Shown here one piece after another: positions 41,274 to 50,165 of a stretch of 64,000 bases of DNA. The DNA comes from Actinomycetospora termitidis (GTDB lineage: Bacteria; Actinomycetota; Actinomycetes; Mycobacteriales; Pseudonocardiaceae): positions 248,001 to 312,000 of the forward strand of contig NZ_JASVWF010000002.1 in assembly GCF_030286555.1 (NCBI RefSeq), read 5' to 3'. The notes beneath the pieces were generated by a model that was not told the DNA's origin, ran no database searches, and worked only from the letters and a program-made list of their open reading frames with translations. The translations under genes were made by a program, and so were the position numbers. Numbering within the stretch: position 1 is the first letter of the stretch; every line of letters begins with the position of its first letter.

Positions 41274-43229
41274 TCACTGCTCACGAGGCGGAGCCACCTG
41301 GTAGGCGTCGCGGAACGCCGGAACGGCGTCGGCGCCCGCGACCGCGTCCGGGCTGATGACCTCCTCGACCGGTCGCCCACGCAGCACCTGCTTGATCGGG
41401 CGTTCGAGCTTCTTGCCGGTCAGGGTGCGCGGCACCGCGGGGACGGCCGCGATCAGGTCGGGGACGTGCCGCGGGGAGAGGTTGCGCCGCAGCCCGGCGG
41501 CGATGCGGCTGCGCAGGTCGTCGTCGAGCGCCGCGCCGGCCTCCAGCGCGACGAACAGCAGAAGCTCGCCCGACCCGCCGTCGTCGTCCTCGAGGTGGAC
41601 GACGAGCGAGTCGGTCACCTCGGGCATGTCCTCGACGACGTCGTAGAACTCGGCCGTCCCCAGGCGCACCCCGCCACGGTTCAGCGTCGCGTCGGAGCGC
41701 CCGGTGATCACGCAGCTGCCGCGTTCGGTGAACCGCACCCAGTCCCCGTGGCGCCAGATGCCGGGGTAGACGTCGAAGTAGGCCTCGCGGTAGCGCTCGC
41801 CGTCGGGGTCGTTCCAGAAGCCGACCGGCATGGACGGCATCGGGGCTCGCACCACGAGCTCTCCGAGCTGCTCGACGACGGGGTTGCCGTCCTCGTCGAA
41901 CGCGGCCACGTCGTGGCCGAGCCCGGGTCCGGACATCTCCCCGCGGTAGACCGGCTGCCACGTGCCGCCGCCGACGAAGCCGCTGCACACGTCGGTGCCG
42001 CCGCTGAACGGGTTGAGGACGAGGTCGGGTCCGAGGTGCTCGTAGACCCAGTCGAACGCCTCGGGTGGCAGCGGGGCGCCCGTCGTCCCGACCTGACGCA
42101 GCTCCGGCCACCGCTGGGGCACGACGCCCGCCTTGCGGCAGGCCATCAGGTAGCCGGGACTCGTGCCCAGCAGCGTCACGCCGGTCTCGGCCGCGAGCCG
42201 CCACTGGGCCTCGAGGTCGGGCCACAGCGGGTTGCCGTCCAGCAGCACGATCGCCCCGCGGTGCAGCAGCACCGAGATCGTGATGTTCCACATCGCCCAC
42301 GCGGTGGTGGTGAACCACAGCGTCCGGTCGCCGGGGCGGATGTCGAAGTGCAGGGCGAAGAGCCGCAGGTGCTCGAGCAGGATGCCGCCGTGACCGTGGA
42401 CGATCGCCTTCGGCAGGCCGGTCGTCCCCGAGGAGAACAGCACGTAGAGGGGATGCTCGAAGGGAACCGGGGCGAACTCGAGCGGCCCCGACTCCGCGAG
42501 CAGGTCGTCCCACGCCATCGCGTCCGGGACGGGGTGGGGCCCGTAGTCGAGGGCGATGACGTGCCGCACGCTGGGCAGACCCGCGCGGATCGTCGCGAGC
42601 TCGTCGCGCTGGTCGACGTCCTTGGTGCCGTAGCGGTAGGAGGCGACGGCGAGCAGCACCGTCGGCTCGAGCTGCCCGAGGCGGTCGACGACGCTGCGCG
42701 CGCCGAACTCCGGCGCACACGCCGCCCAGATCGCCCCGAGGCTCGCCGCGGCCAGGAACACCACGATCGTCTCGGGGACGTGGGGGAGGTAGCCGACGAC
42801 GCGGTCGCCCTCGCCGACGCCGAGGCGGACCAGCCCGGCGCGGGCCCGCGCCACCTGGTCCCGCAGCTCGCCGTAGGTCAGCTCCACCGGCTCCCGGGAC
42901 TGCGACCGGGCGATGATCGCCGTGCGGTCGGTGTCCTCCGCGGTGCCCAGCATGTGCTCGGCGTAGTTCACGCGGGCGCCCGGGAACCACTCCGCGCCCG
43001 GCATCTCCGACGAACCGAGGACGCGGTCGTAGGTGCCCACGACGCCGAAGTGGTCCCAGATCGACCCCCAGAACGCCTCCGGTTCGTCGACCGACCAGCG
43101 CCACAGCGCCCGGAAGTCGTCGAACTCGAGCCCGCGTGACGACGACAGGTACTCACGGAAGGCTCCGAGCCCGGTCCCGTCGGGCGAGCTCGGTGGGCGC
43201 ATCAGCGTCGGTGCGTCGGGGGCGCTCAT
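41274..43229 (-). CDS. Acetoacetyl-CoA synthetase-like acyl-CoA ligase
   Basis: 651 residues, AMP-forming ligase. P-loop YVLFSSGTTGLPKAIVHGHGG, the ANL core ITGRSDATLNRGGVRLGTAEFYDVVE and the C-terminal catalytic Lys in RTLTGKKLERPIKQVL. The N-terminal FDDFRALWRWSVDEPEAFWGSIWDHF is the ACAS-N region, and the overall form fits acetoacetate-CoA ligase, which activates acetoacetate for acetyl-CoA formation. Convergent with the MarR gene; no operon partner. Confidence 0.9.
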   Translation of the reverse strand: MSAPDAPTLMRPPSSPDGTGLGAFREYLSSSRGLEFDDFRALWRWSVDEPEAFWGSIWDHFGVVGTYDRVLGSSEMPGAEWFPGARVNYAEHMLGTAEDTDRTAIIARSQSREPVELTYGELRDQVARARAGLVRLGVGEGDRVVGYLPHVPETIVVFLAAASLGAIWAACAPEFGARSVVDRLGQLEPTVLLAVASYRYGTKDVDQRDELATIRAGLPSVRHVIALDYGPHPVPDAMAWDDLLAESGPLEFAPVPFEHPLYVLFSSGTTGLPKAIVHGHGGILLEHLRLFALHFDIRPGDRTLWFTTTAWAMWNITISVLLHRGAIVLLDGNPLWPDLEAQWRLAAETGVTLLGTSPGYLMACRKAGVVPQRWPELRQVGTTGAPLPPEAFDWVYEHLGPDLVLNPFSGGTDVCSGFVGGGTWQPVYRGEMSGPGLGHDVAAFDEDGNPVVEQLGELVVRAPMPSMPVGFWNDPDGERYREAYFDVYPGIWRHGDWVRFTERGSCVITGRSDATLNRGGVRLGTAEFYDVVEDMPEVTDSLVVHLEDDDGGSGELLLFVALEAGAALDDDLRSRIAAGLRRNLSPRHVPDLIAAVPAVPRTLTGKKLERPIKQVLRGRPVEEVISPDAVAGADAVPAFRDAYQVAPPREQ

Positions 43230-43338
43230 GGTGTCCGATCGTGCCGTGATCGGCGTCTCACCGCGAGTACGTGGTGACGTCGGGGCGGACCGGGGGCCTT
43301 GATCGCGGCGGCGTCGATCGCGGGTCATGATCACGAGT

Positions 43339-43380
43339 TCGTGAGCGACTCGCGCAAGCTCTGCTGCGACACGCTCACGA
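43339..43380. promoter_or_regulatory. Inverted repeat in divergent promoter
   Basis: TCGTGAGCG (43339-43347) and CGCTCACGA (43372-43380) are perfect 9-bp arms 24 bases apart, and CACGA-GT-TCGTG (43332-43343) overlaps the left arm. It lies in the 223-bp gap between the acyl-CoA ligase and the hydrolase at 43453, otherwise empty. Possible regulatory hairpin or operator. Confidence 0.4.
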
Positions 43381-43452
43381 GGACCCCGCGATGCCTGGCG
43401 GTCGGCTCGCGGGCACCATCGGCACGCAGCGCGGACGACGTCAGGAGGTGGA

Positions 43453-44244
43453 ATGAGACCCGAGGGAGTGCAGGTCCACGGGGACGACGGGCCGCCCGTG
43501 CTGTTGCTGCCCGGCGGTGCGGCCACGTGCGACGGGTTCTTCCCCGGGCTGGTCGAGGGACTCGTGGCGGACCCCGGCGCCCGGGTGATCGTCCACGACC
43601 GGCGCGGCACCGGCTCGTCGTCGGAACCGGGCACGCTCGCCGACGCGCCCGACCACCTCCACACGCTGGTGGCCGCACTCGGGACCGGCCCCGTCGTCGC
43701 GGTCGGCCAGAGCCTGGGCGGCGCGGTCGCGGCGCTGTGGGCCGCGCGGTACCCGCAGGACCTCGCCGGGCTGGTGCTGCTGGACATGACCCCGGTCAAC
43801 GACGCCGAGATCTGCCGGCAGGTCGAACGGCGCACCGCAGTGATGGCGCGGATCTCCGCCGTCCCGCTCCTCGGGCCGGCGCTCATCGGCGGGACGCTGC
43901 GGCTGGCGGGCCTCCAGATGAAGCGGGGTCTGCGACCGGACTGCGCCGCGGCGGTCGACCGGACGCTGGAGATGGACGTCGACCAGCTCGTCCGGGCCAC
44001 CGCAGGACTCACGGAGCTGGCCCGGCAGTGGCGCGACGGCGCGCTCCCGCAGATCCCGGCCGCCGTCGTCACGGCGGACCGGAAGGCGGACGACCCGATC
44101 CGGCAGGCACACGCCCGGATCGCCCGCGATCTCGGGACCACGCCCGTGAGCTGGCCGCGCGCGACCCACAGCGTGCACCTCGACCATCCCGACGAGGTGC
44201 TTGACGCCGTGCGCCGCGTGATCGCGGGTCAGCCGGTGCGCTGA
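43453..44244 (+). CDS. Alpha/beta hydrolase
   Basis: 263 residues. Oxyanion LLPGGAATCDGF, HDRRGTGSS loop, nucleophile GQSLGGAVA near residue 92, acid in TADRKADDP, base in THSVHLDHPDEV. Ordinary soluble hydrolase with an intact triad; substrate unknown. AGGAGG precedes the ATG. Its 3' end overlaps the convergent gene by 16 bases. Confidence 0.88.
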   Translation: MRPEGVQVHGDDGPPVLLLPGGAATCDGFFPGLVEGLVADPGARVIVHDRRGTGSSSEPGTLADAPDHLHTLVAALGTGPVVAVGQSLGGAVAALWAARYPQDLAGLVLLDMTPVNDAEICRQVERRTAVMARISAVPLLGPALIGGTLRLAGLQMKRGLRPDCAAAVDRTLEMDVDQLVRATAGLTELARQWRDGALPQIPAAVVTADRKADDPIRQAHARIARDLGTTPVSWPRATHSVHLDHPDEVLDAVRRVIAGQPVR

Positions 44245-44828
44245 GCGCGGTCGCGCTCCAGCCAGGGCGCGAGGTGGTCGAGGTCGAGGTCGGGCCGGTC
44301 CTTCGCGAGCTCGACCATCAGCGCGATCCGGTGCGACGCGTCGCGGGTCAGGCGGAAGGTCTCGTCGCGGTCGAGCCGGACCTCCGGTCCGAGGCTTCGC
44401 GCGGTCGCGACGATCTGCGGTGCGGCGAGCCGGAGCGCCTCGGCGTCCTCGTCGGGCTCGTCGGGAAGACCCGCAGCACGCAGGAGCCGTCCGAGATCGC
44501 GCAACTGCTCGTCCAGCCACTCCCAGGGGTGCTCGGTGAGGTGGCGGTCCCAGACCCGGTCGGAGGGCTCGTCCCCGTCGAAGTGCGGGTGGAAGTGTGC
44601 GGCACCGTAGGGCGCGTCGGGCCGGTCGAGGCGGCCGAAGATGTCGGCGCGCCAGAAGGTCCGGTCCACGACGAGGGGCTGCGCCGCGGACTCGCTGCCT
44701 CGGTGCGGCCGGACGTCCCGCAGGGCGAGCTCGATGCGTGCGCCGGTCTCCATCACGGCGTCGACGCCGACCTCGAACCACCGCCGCACGGTCACGGCCG
44801 TCGTCGTGAAGGAGTAGGTGATCAGCAC
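44229..44828 (-). CDS. Hypothetical protein, His-rich motif
   Basis: 199 residues. GTG 44828 is chosen because TGGAGG lies six bases upstream. The N-terminal half is beta-rich (VRRWFEVGVDAVMETGARIELALRDVRP). In the middle AAHFHPHFDGDEPSDRVWDRHLTEHP clusters five His with acids and could bind a metal. The C-terminal half is helical and acidic. Not recognised. It stands alone, convergent with the hydrolase. Confidence 0.6.
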   Translation of the reverse strand: MLITYSFTTTAVTVRRWFEVGVDAVMETGARIELALRDVRPHRGSESAAQPLVVDRTFWRADIFGRLDRPDAPYGAAHFHPHFDGDEPSDRVWDRHLTEHPWEWLDEQLRDLGRLLRAAGLPDEPDEDAEALRLAAPQIVATARSLGPEVRLDRDETFRLTRDASHRIALMVELAKDRPDLDLDHLAPWLERDRAQRTG

Positions 44829-44956
44829 GCCGGACCTCCAGGTGTGGGACACGGGCCGGAGCTCACCTTGTCGGAGTCACGGAGCCCGTGGGGACCGTCC
44901 AGTGCGACATCAGGCAGGAATCGGCGCCCCCGGACCTGCGCGACGTCGCACTCGCG

Positions 44957-45715
44957 TCACTGGGCGGCCTTCGAATCCCCGTCGACGGGCAGGCTCTGAC
45001 CCGAGATCGAGCGGCCGTGCTCGCTCGCGAGGAACACGGCGAGCGCCCCGATGTCGGCAGGGTCGGTCAGGGCCGGGATCGACTGGTTCGCGACGGCCTT
45101 CGCCCGCTCGGTCTCGACGTCGGTGCCGGCGGCCTCGGCCCGCCCCGCGAGGACCCGCTCGATCCGGGGCCCGGCCACGGCGCCGGGGTGGATCGCGTTC
45201 GCCGTGATGCCGAACTCGCCGAGTTCCAGGGCGAGGGTTTTGGCGAAGCCGACCAGGCCCCACTTCGTCGTCGAGTAGGCGACGCGCCGGGGGTAGCCGA
45301 ACCGCCCGGCGACGGAGCTCATGACGATGATCGAGGCGCGCGGCGAGGCCTTGAGCAGGGGGATCGCCCGCTGGGTGATGGCGAAGGTCGCGGTCAGGTT
45401 GATCGCGACGACGGCGTCCCAGCCCTCGCGGGGGTAGTCCTCGACCGGCGCGGTCGGGCCGGCGATCCCGGCGTTGTTCACGAGCACGTCGAGCCCACCC
45501 AGGGACTCGGAGAGGTCGGCGAAGAGGCGCTCGACGCCGACCGGGTCGCTGACGTCGCACACGGTGCCGGTCACCGAATCCGAGACCGCCGACGCCACCG
45601 CGTCGGCGTCGACGTCGGCGATGTGCACCCGCGCGCCGGCCGCGACGAAGGCCTGCACCACCGCCCACCCGATCCCGCTCGCGCCCGCCGTCACCAGCAC
45701 CCGTTGCCCGTCCAT
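44957..45715 (-). CDS. Short-chain dehydrogenase/reductase
   Basis: 252 residues: TAGASGIG cofactor loop, NNAGIAG, Ser in VMSSVAGRF, YxxxK in VAYSTTKWG, C-terminal LPVDGDSKAAQ where most members have DGG. ATG 45715 is preferred over GTG 45721 because of a CAGGG site seven bases upstream. The repeated element at 45768-45814 lies upstream. Resembles 3-oxoacyl/cis-diol type SDRs; substrate unknown. Confidence 0.88.
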   Translation of the reverse strand: MDGQRVLVTAGASGIGWAVVQAFVAAGARVHIADVDADAVASAVSDSVTGTVCDVSDPVGVERLFADLSESLGGLDVLVNNAGIAGPTAPVEDYPREGWDAVVAINLTATFAITQRAIPLLKASPRASIIVMSSVAGRFGYPRRVAYSTTKWGLVGFAKTLALELGEFGITANAIHPGAVAGPRIERVLAGRAEAAGTDVETERAKAVANQSIPALTDPADIGALAVFLASEHGRSISGQSLPVDGDSKAAQ

Positions 45716-45767
45716 GCGCACACCCTGCCGCCTCGGCCTCGCGCCCGCTGACGATGATCAGGAGTAC

Positions 45768-45814
45768 GTGAGGCACCCGCGCCGGCCGTCTGACGTGCCT
45801 CATGTGCTTCTCGG
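45768..45814. repeat. Conserved non-coding element, copy A
   Basis: TGAGGCAC (45769-45776) and GTGCCTCA (45795-45802) form an 8-bp inverted repeat, and 45795-45814 matches 63218-63237 at 19 of 20 bases. It lies in the gap between divergent genes, about 80 bases before the SDR start. Perhaps a shared regulator site. Confidence 0.5.
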
Positions 45815-45943
45815 CGTCCCCCGGTGGTGGGACACACCGTCCTCCGCAGGACCGGTCGGTCGGGGGACACCGCTCCGCGCGCACACCGACCACGCTTCCC
45901 GTGACGGGCCGGGAGACGACCCGCGCGAGGAGAGGAGGCAGCC

Positions 45944-46219
45944 ATGACGCTGCCCGGGCCGTGTCCCTGCGACGAGGACGACCTGGCCGACGGGTTCGTG
46001 GTCCTCGTGGTGGACCCGGTGACCGGCCGCGGCGACTGCTACGGCCCGTACCCGGAGGCGCAGGCGCGGGGCCAGGCCCAGTGGCGGCGGCTCGAGTTCG
46101 ACGTCGCCGACCTGCCCGACGTCCTGATCGGGATCGTCCCGTGGCACGCCGAGCGACCGCGTGAGGATCTCGGTGGGGCCGATGTCGAATCGGGGGGCCC
46201 CGATTCGTCGTCGTGGTGA
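45944..46219 (+). CDS. Small hypothetical protein
   Basis: 91 residues from ATG 45944 with GAGAGGAGG upstream. The start is Cys/acidic (GPCPCDEDDLADGF), then VVLVVDPVTGRGDCYGPYPEAQARGQAQWRRLEF, then a short DVLIGIVPWH strand. The strong ribosome site supports translation. Not recognised. A palindrome with 10-bp arms is embedded in its last 12 codons. Confidence 0.6.
   Translation: MTLPGPCPCDEDDLADGFVVLVVDPVTGRGDCYGPYPEAQARGQAQWRRLEFDVADLPDVLIGIVPWHAERPREDLGGADVESGGPDSSSW
46186..46207. repeat. Perfect hairpin within gene end
   Basis: CGAATCGGGG-GG-CCCCGATTCG has 10-bp perfect arms around two bases, located in the last codons of the 91-residue gene and 37 bases before the next start. It could be a terminator/attenuator between the two genes or a protein-binding site. 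Confidence 0.5.
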
Positions 46220-46243
46220 CAGCCCACCACCGAGGGAGCAGAC

Positions 46244-47086
46244 ATGACCACGACCGCCCGCCGCATGTTCGAGCTCCTGGAGCCGATCTGCCTGGTCACG
46301 TTCTTCGCCGACGAGTGCAACGAGGAGCTGGCCGCGCTCGGCCACCGCACCTACTGGGACGGCTACTTCGCCAGCCGGGCGGCGTCGCTGGGGCGGGTGC
46401 CGGCGGAGGTCGTGCACGCCGCCTTCTACAACTTCGCCGACGGCGAGGCCGCGCGCCACATCCCGAGTGCGTGGGAGACGGCGTCGCCCGAGGCGTCGTT
46501 CGCCGCCCGGGAGCGGGGGAGCGCGGCCTCGGTGCGGCGGATCCTCGGCGAGGACCTGGCCGGCTCCCCGGGTGTGGAGCGCGCCGCCGACCTCGTCACG
46601 AAGGCCGCTCAGGGGGTGCCCCTCGAGGGCCGGATCATGTTCGCGGGGATGCGCGCCATGCCGGTGCCGTCCGACCCGGTCGCCCGGCTCTGGCACTCCG
46701 CGACGATGCTGCGCGAGCACCGGGGCGACGGGCACATCGCCGCCCTCGTCGGCGAGCGGATCGGCGGGACGGAGTCCCACGTGCTGAGCGCCCTCGAGTA
46801 CGGCATCCACCCGGCCGAGTCGTTCGGGCGCATCCACCACCTGCCGAAGAAGCGCCTCGCCGTCGTCATGAACGGCCTACGCGAGCGCGGGCTGATCGAC
46901 GCGAACGGTCGGTTCACCGATGCCGGCCGCGCGACCAAGCAGCGCATCGAGGACCTGACCGACGACCTCGCCGCCGCGCCGTACGAGTCCCTGGCGCCCG
47001 CCGAGCTCGACGAGCTGGTCGTGGTGCTCGAGCCGATCACCGCGGCGATGGCCGCCGGCGGCATCGTCATGCCGACCAGGGCCTGA
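46244..47086 (+). CDS. SCO6745-family helical protein
   Basis: 280 residues. RRMFELLEPICLVTFFADECNEELAALGHRTYWDGYFASRAASLGRVPAEVVHAAFYNF and the C-terminal winged-helix-like MNGLRERGLIDANGRFTDAGRATKQRIEDLTDDLAAAPYESL are those of the actinobacterial SCO6745 family. The last part resembles a MarR-type wing. Function unknown; possibly DNA binding. It follows the small gene by 24 bases. Confidence 0.75.
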   Translation: MTTTARRMFELLEPICLVTFFADECNEELAALGHRTYWDGYFASRAASLGRVPAEVVHAAFYNFADGEAARHIPSAWETASPEASFAARERGSAASVRRILGEDLAGSPGVERAADLVTKAAQGVPLEGRIMFAGMRAMPVPSDPVARLWHSATMLREHRGDGHIAALVGERIGGTESHVLSALEYGIHPAESFGRIHHLPKKRLAVVMNGLRERGLIDANGRFTDAGRATKQRIEDLTDDLAAAPYESLAPAELDELVVVLEPITAAMAAGGIVMPTRA

Positions 47087-47152
47087 CCCGACCGGGTGAC
47101 GGGGGCGGGCGACGCTGGACCGTGTCGCGACGGCACGGTGTCTGCTCGGGCC

Positions 47153-49012
47153 ATGCCCCGCTACAGCGTCGAGGACCTGTTCGCCCCACCCGTCCGCACC
47201 GCCGCGGTCATCTCGCCCGACGGCACCCGGCTCGCCTACCTGGCTCCGTGGCGGAACCGGCTCAACGTCTGGGTCGAAGGCCTGGACGGCGGCGAGGCGC
47301 GCTGCGTGACGGCGGACGAGACCCGCAGCGTGCAGCGCTACGAGTGGGCGGGCCCGGACCACCTGCTCTACCTGCAGGACACCGGCGGCGACGAGGACGC
47401 GCACGTGTTCCGGGTCGACCTCGCCTCGGGCGGCATCGTCGACCTGACGCCGTTCGACGGCGCGCGGGTGCTGGGCATCGAGCAGCCCCTGGACCGGCCG
47501 GGGACCGCGATCGTCCAGCTGAACGCCCGCGAGCACGCGGTCTTCGACCTGTACGAGATCGACGTCGCGAGCGGGACGCTCACCATGCTCGCCGAGAACC
47601 CCGGCGACGTCGCGGGTTTCCTGCGCGGGGCGGGCTCCGAGCTGCTGGTCAGCTCCGCGACCGTGGCCGGCGACAACCTCCTGTCGCGCTGGAACGACGG
47701 CGACCCGCAGGAGATCGCGACGTTCCTCGGGGACGACTTCCCGGCGGGGCTCGTCCCGATGGAGCTCACCCCCGACCGCTCCGCGATGTGGGCGCCGTCC
47801 TATCGCGGCACCGACCACACCCAGCTCGTCCGGATCGACCTGGCGACGGGCGCGGAGACGGTCGTCGACAGCCACCTGACGATGGATCTCGACAACCGGT
47901 CCCAGGTCTTCCCGACGCTGCCGTCGCCGTTGATCCTGCACCGCGGCACCGGAGAGCTGCTCGGCGTCCGCTACCTCGGTGCCGAGCGACAGGTGATCCA
48001 CGCGCTGGACCCGTCCTTCGCCGAGGTGCTGAAGAACCTGGAGGCGCTCTCGGACGGCGACGTCGCGGCACTGAGCTCCGACGCCTCCGGGCAGCGGTGG
48101 GTGGTCTCCTTCACCCACGACCGCGACCCCGGCGTCACATGGTTCTACGACCACGGCACGGGGGAGCGGCGGCTGCTGTTCCGGCCCTACCCGCAGCTCG
48201 ACCCGGAGACGCTCGCGCCGATGCGACCGGTGACGATCACCGCCCGCGACGGGCTGGAGTTGCCCTCGTTGCTGACCCTGCCGCTCGGCGTCGAGCCCCG
48301 CAGCCTCCCGCTGGTGCTCGCGGTGCACGGCGGGCCGTGGAGCCGGGACGCCTGGGACTACGCGGCGGGCGTGCAGCTCCTGGCCGACCGGGGCTACGCG
48401 GTGCTGCAGGTGAACTTCCGCGGGTCGATCGGCTTCGGGCGGGCCCACACCCGGGCGGCCATCGGCGAGTTCGCGCAGGCCATGCACACCGACCTGCTCG
48501 ACGGTGTCGACTGGGCGGTGGCGCAGGGCTACGCCGATCCGGACCGGGTCGCGATCCTCGGCGGCTCCTACGGCGGGTACGCCGCCCTCGTCGGCGCGAC
48601 ATTCACCCCCGACCGCTTCGCGGCCGTCGTCGACTACGTGGGCGTGTCCGACCTGGAGAACTTCATGCGCACCCAACCGGACTTCGTGCGGCCCTACCTC
48701 GCGCCGAACTGGTACCGCTACGTCGGGGACCCGGCCGACCCGGAGCAGCTGGCCGACATGCGCGCCCGGTCGCCGATCACGCGCGTGGACGCGATCCGCG
48801 CGCCGCTGTTCGTCGCGCAGGGCGCCAACGACCCCCGGGTCGTCAAGGCGGAGTCGGACCGCATCGTCGCCTCGTTGCGCGACCGCGGGGTCGACGTCGA
48901 CTACCTGGTCTGCGACGACGAGGGTCACGGCTTCGTCAACCCGGAGAACGTCATCGCCCTGTGGCGGCGCATCGACGGGTTCCTCGCCGAGCACCTCGCC
49001 GCCGGGTCCTGA
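47153..49012 (+). CDS. S9-family prolyl oligopeptidase-like peptidase
   Basis: 619 residues. The N-terminal part is a beta-propeller (RTAAVISPDGTRLAYLAPWRNRLNVWV and repeats such as GTDHTQLVRIDLATGAET). The C-terminal alpha/beta hydrolase has VHGGPWSRDAWDY, nucleophile GGSYGGYAA, acid QGANDPRV, and base DEGHGFVNPEN. No signal peptide, so cytoplasmic. It likely trims peptides (dipeptidyl or acylaminoacyl peptidase type). Confidence 0.92.
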   Translation: MPRYSVEDLFAPPVRTAAVISPDGTRLAYLAPWRNRLNVWVEGLDGGEARCVTADETRSVQRYEWAGPDHLLYLQDTGGDEDAHVFRVDLASGGIVDLTPFDGARVLGIEQPLDRPGTAIVQLNAREHAVFDLYEIDVASGTLTMLAENPGDVAGFLRGAGSELLVSSATVAGDNLLSRWNDGDPQEIATFLGDDFPAGLVPMELTPDRSAMWAPSYRGTDHTQLVRIDLATGAETVVDSHLTMDLDNRSQVFPTLPSPLILHRGTGELLGVRYLGAERQVIHALDPSFAEVLKNLEALSDGDVAALSSDASGQRWVVSFTHDRDPGVTWFYDHGTGERRLLFRPYPQLDPETLAPMRPVTITARDGLELPSLLTLPLGVEPRSLPLVLAVHGGPWSRDAWDYAAGVQLLADRGYAVLQVNFRGSIGFGRAHTRAAIGEFAQAMHTDLLDGVDWAVAQGYADPDRVAILGGSYGGYAALVGATFTPDRFAAVVDYVGVSDLENFMRTQPDFVRPYLAPNWYRYVGDPADPEQLADMRARSPITRVDAIRAPLFVAQGANDPRVVKAESDRIVASLRDRGVDVDYLVCDDEGHGFVNPENVIALWRRIDGFLAEHLAAGS

Positions 49013-49036
49013 CGGGGGCCGGGGGAAGATCGACCG

Positions 49037-50143
49037 ATGCGTCGATCCTCCCGCGCGGTCCTGCTCGCAGCCGCGCCGGCCGTCGTCGGGCTCGCCGGGT
49101 TCGTGCTGCACGTGCGCCGGAACATGGGGGCGTGGCCGTCGCAGCTGCGACGGATCGCGGTGCGCTCGCCGCACGCCGCCGGCGGGTCCTTCGCCAATCG
49201 CGAACCGGGCCTGCCCCGCCCGGACCTCACGGCCCGGCAGATCGCGACGATGCTGCTCACCCGCCGGGAGCGGGGCCTGCCGCCGGGCCCGATCCCGACG
49301 ACGGACGCGCCACCGGCCCACGAGCGCGGCGCGCTCGCCGCGACCTGGTTCGGGCACACGAGCGTGCTGCTGGAGGTGGACGGACGGCGGGTGCTGACCG
49401 ACCCGGTGTGGTCGACGCGCACGTCGCCGGTCCCCGGCTTCGGCCCACGTCGGCTGCACGCCCCGCCCGTGCCGTTGAGCGCCCTCGGTGAGGTCGACGT
49501 CGTCCTGATCAGCCACGACCACTACGACCACCTGGACCGGCCCGCCGTCGTCGAGCTGGCCCGGACGACGACGGCGACCTTCGTCGTGCCGCTCGGGGTG
49601 GGCGCCCACCTGCGGCTCTGGGGCGTCGCAGGGGACCGCATCGTCGAGGGCGACTGGAACGACGTGCTGGAGGTCGCCGGGCTGACGTTCACGTGCCTGG
49701 AGTGCCGCCACTTCTCCGGACGCGGCTTCCACCGGAACACCACGCAGTGGGCGGCGTGGAAGATCGCCGGTCCGGAGCACGCCGTGTACGCGGCGGGGGA
49801 CACCGGGGCGAGCGCGGTGCACGCGGTGACCGGCGCCGAGCACGGCCCGTTCGACCTGACCCTGATGCCGATCGGTGCCTACGCCGACCTGTGGCCCGAC
49901 ATCCACACCACGCCCGAGCAGGCCGTCGCCGCGCACGTCGCCCTGCGCGGCACGGTGCTGCTGCCGGTGCACTGGGCGACCTTCGCGCTCGGGTTCCACC
50001 CCTGGGCGGAGCCCCCGGAACGCACCCTGGCCGCCGCCGCCGACCACGGTGTTCCGCTCGCCCTCCCGCGCCCGGGGGAGCGGCTGGACCTCACCCGTCG
50101 TCGGGAAGGGGGAGCGGGGACGGCGTGGTGGCGCCGCCTCTGA
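49037..50143 (+). CDS. MBL-fold hydrolase (NAPE-PLD/UlaG-like)
   Basis: 368 residues. One N-terminal hydrophobic segment (AVLLAAAPAVVGLAGFVLHV) suggests a membrane anchor or signal. Metallo-beta-lactamase motifs: WFGHTSVLLEVDG, SHDHYDHLD, CRHFSGR and AAGDTGASA, LPVHWATF. This matches the NAPE-PLD-like/RomA group. Substrate unknown, maybe a lipid or lactone. Starts 25 bases after the peptidase gene. Confidence 0.88.
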   Translation: MRRSSRAVLLAAAPAVVGLAGFVLHVRRNMGAWPSQLRRIAVRSPHAAGGSFANREPGLPRPDLTARQIATMLLTRRERGLPPGPIPTTDAPPAHERGALAATWFGHTSVLLEVDGRRVLTDPVWSTRTSPVPGFGPRRLHAPPVPLSALGEVDVVLISHDHYDHLDRPAVVELARTTTATFVVPLGVGAHLRLWGVAGDRIVEGDWNDVLEVAGLTFTCLECRHFSGRGFHRNTTQWAAWKIAGPEHAVYAAGDTGASAVHAVTGAEHGPFDLTLMPIGAYADLWPDIHTTPEQAVAAHVALRGTVLLPVHWATFALGFHPWAEPPERTLAAAADHGVPLALPRPGERLDLTRRREGGAGTAWWRRL

Positions 50144-50165
50144 CCGGACACCGGGGCGGTTCGCG

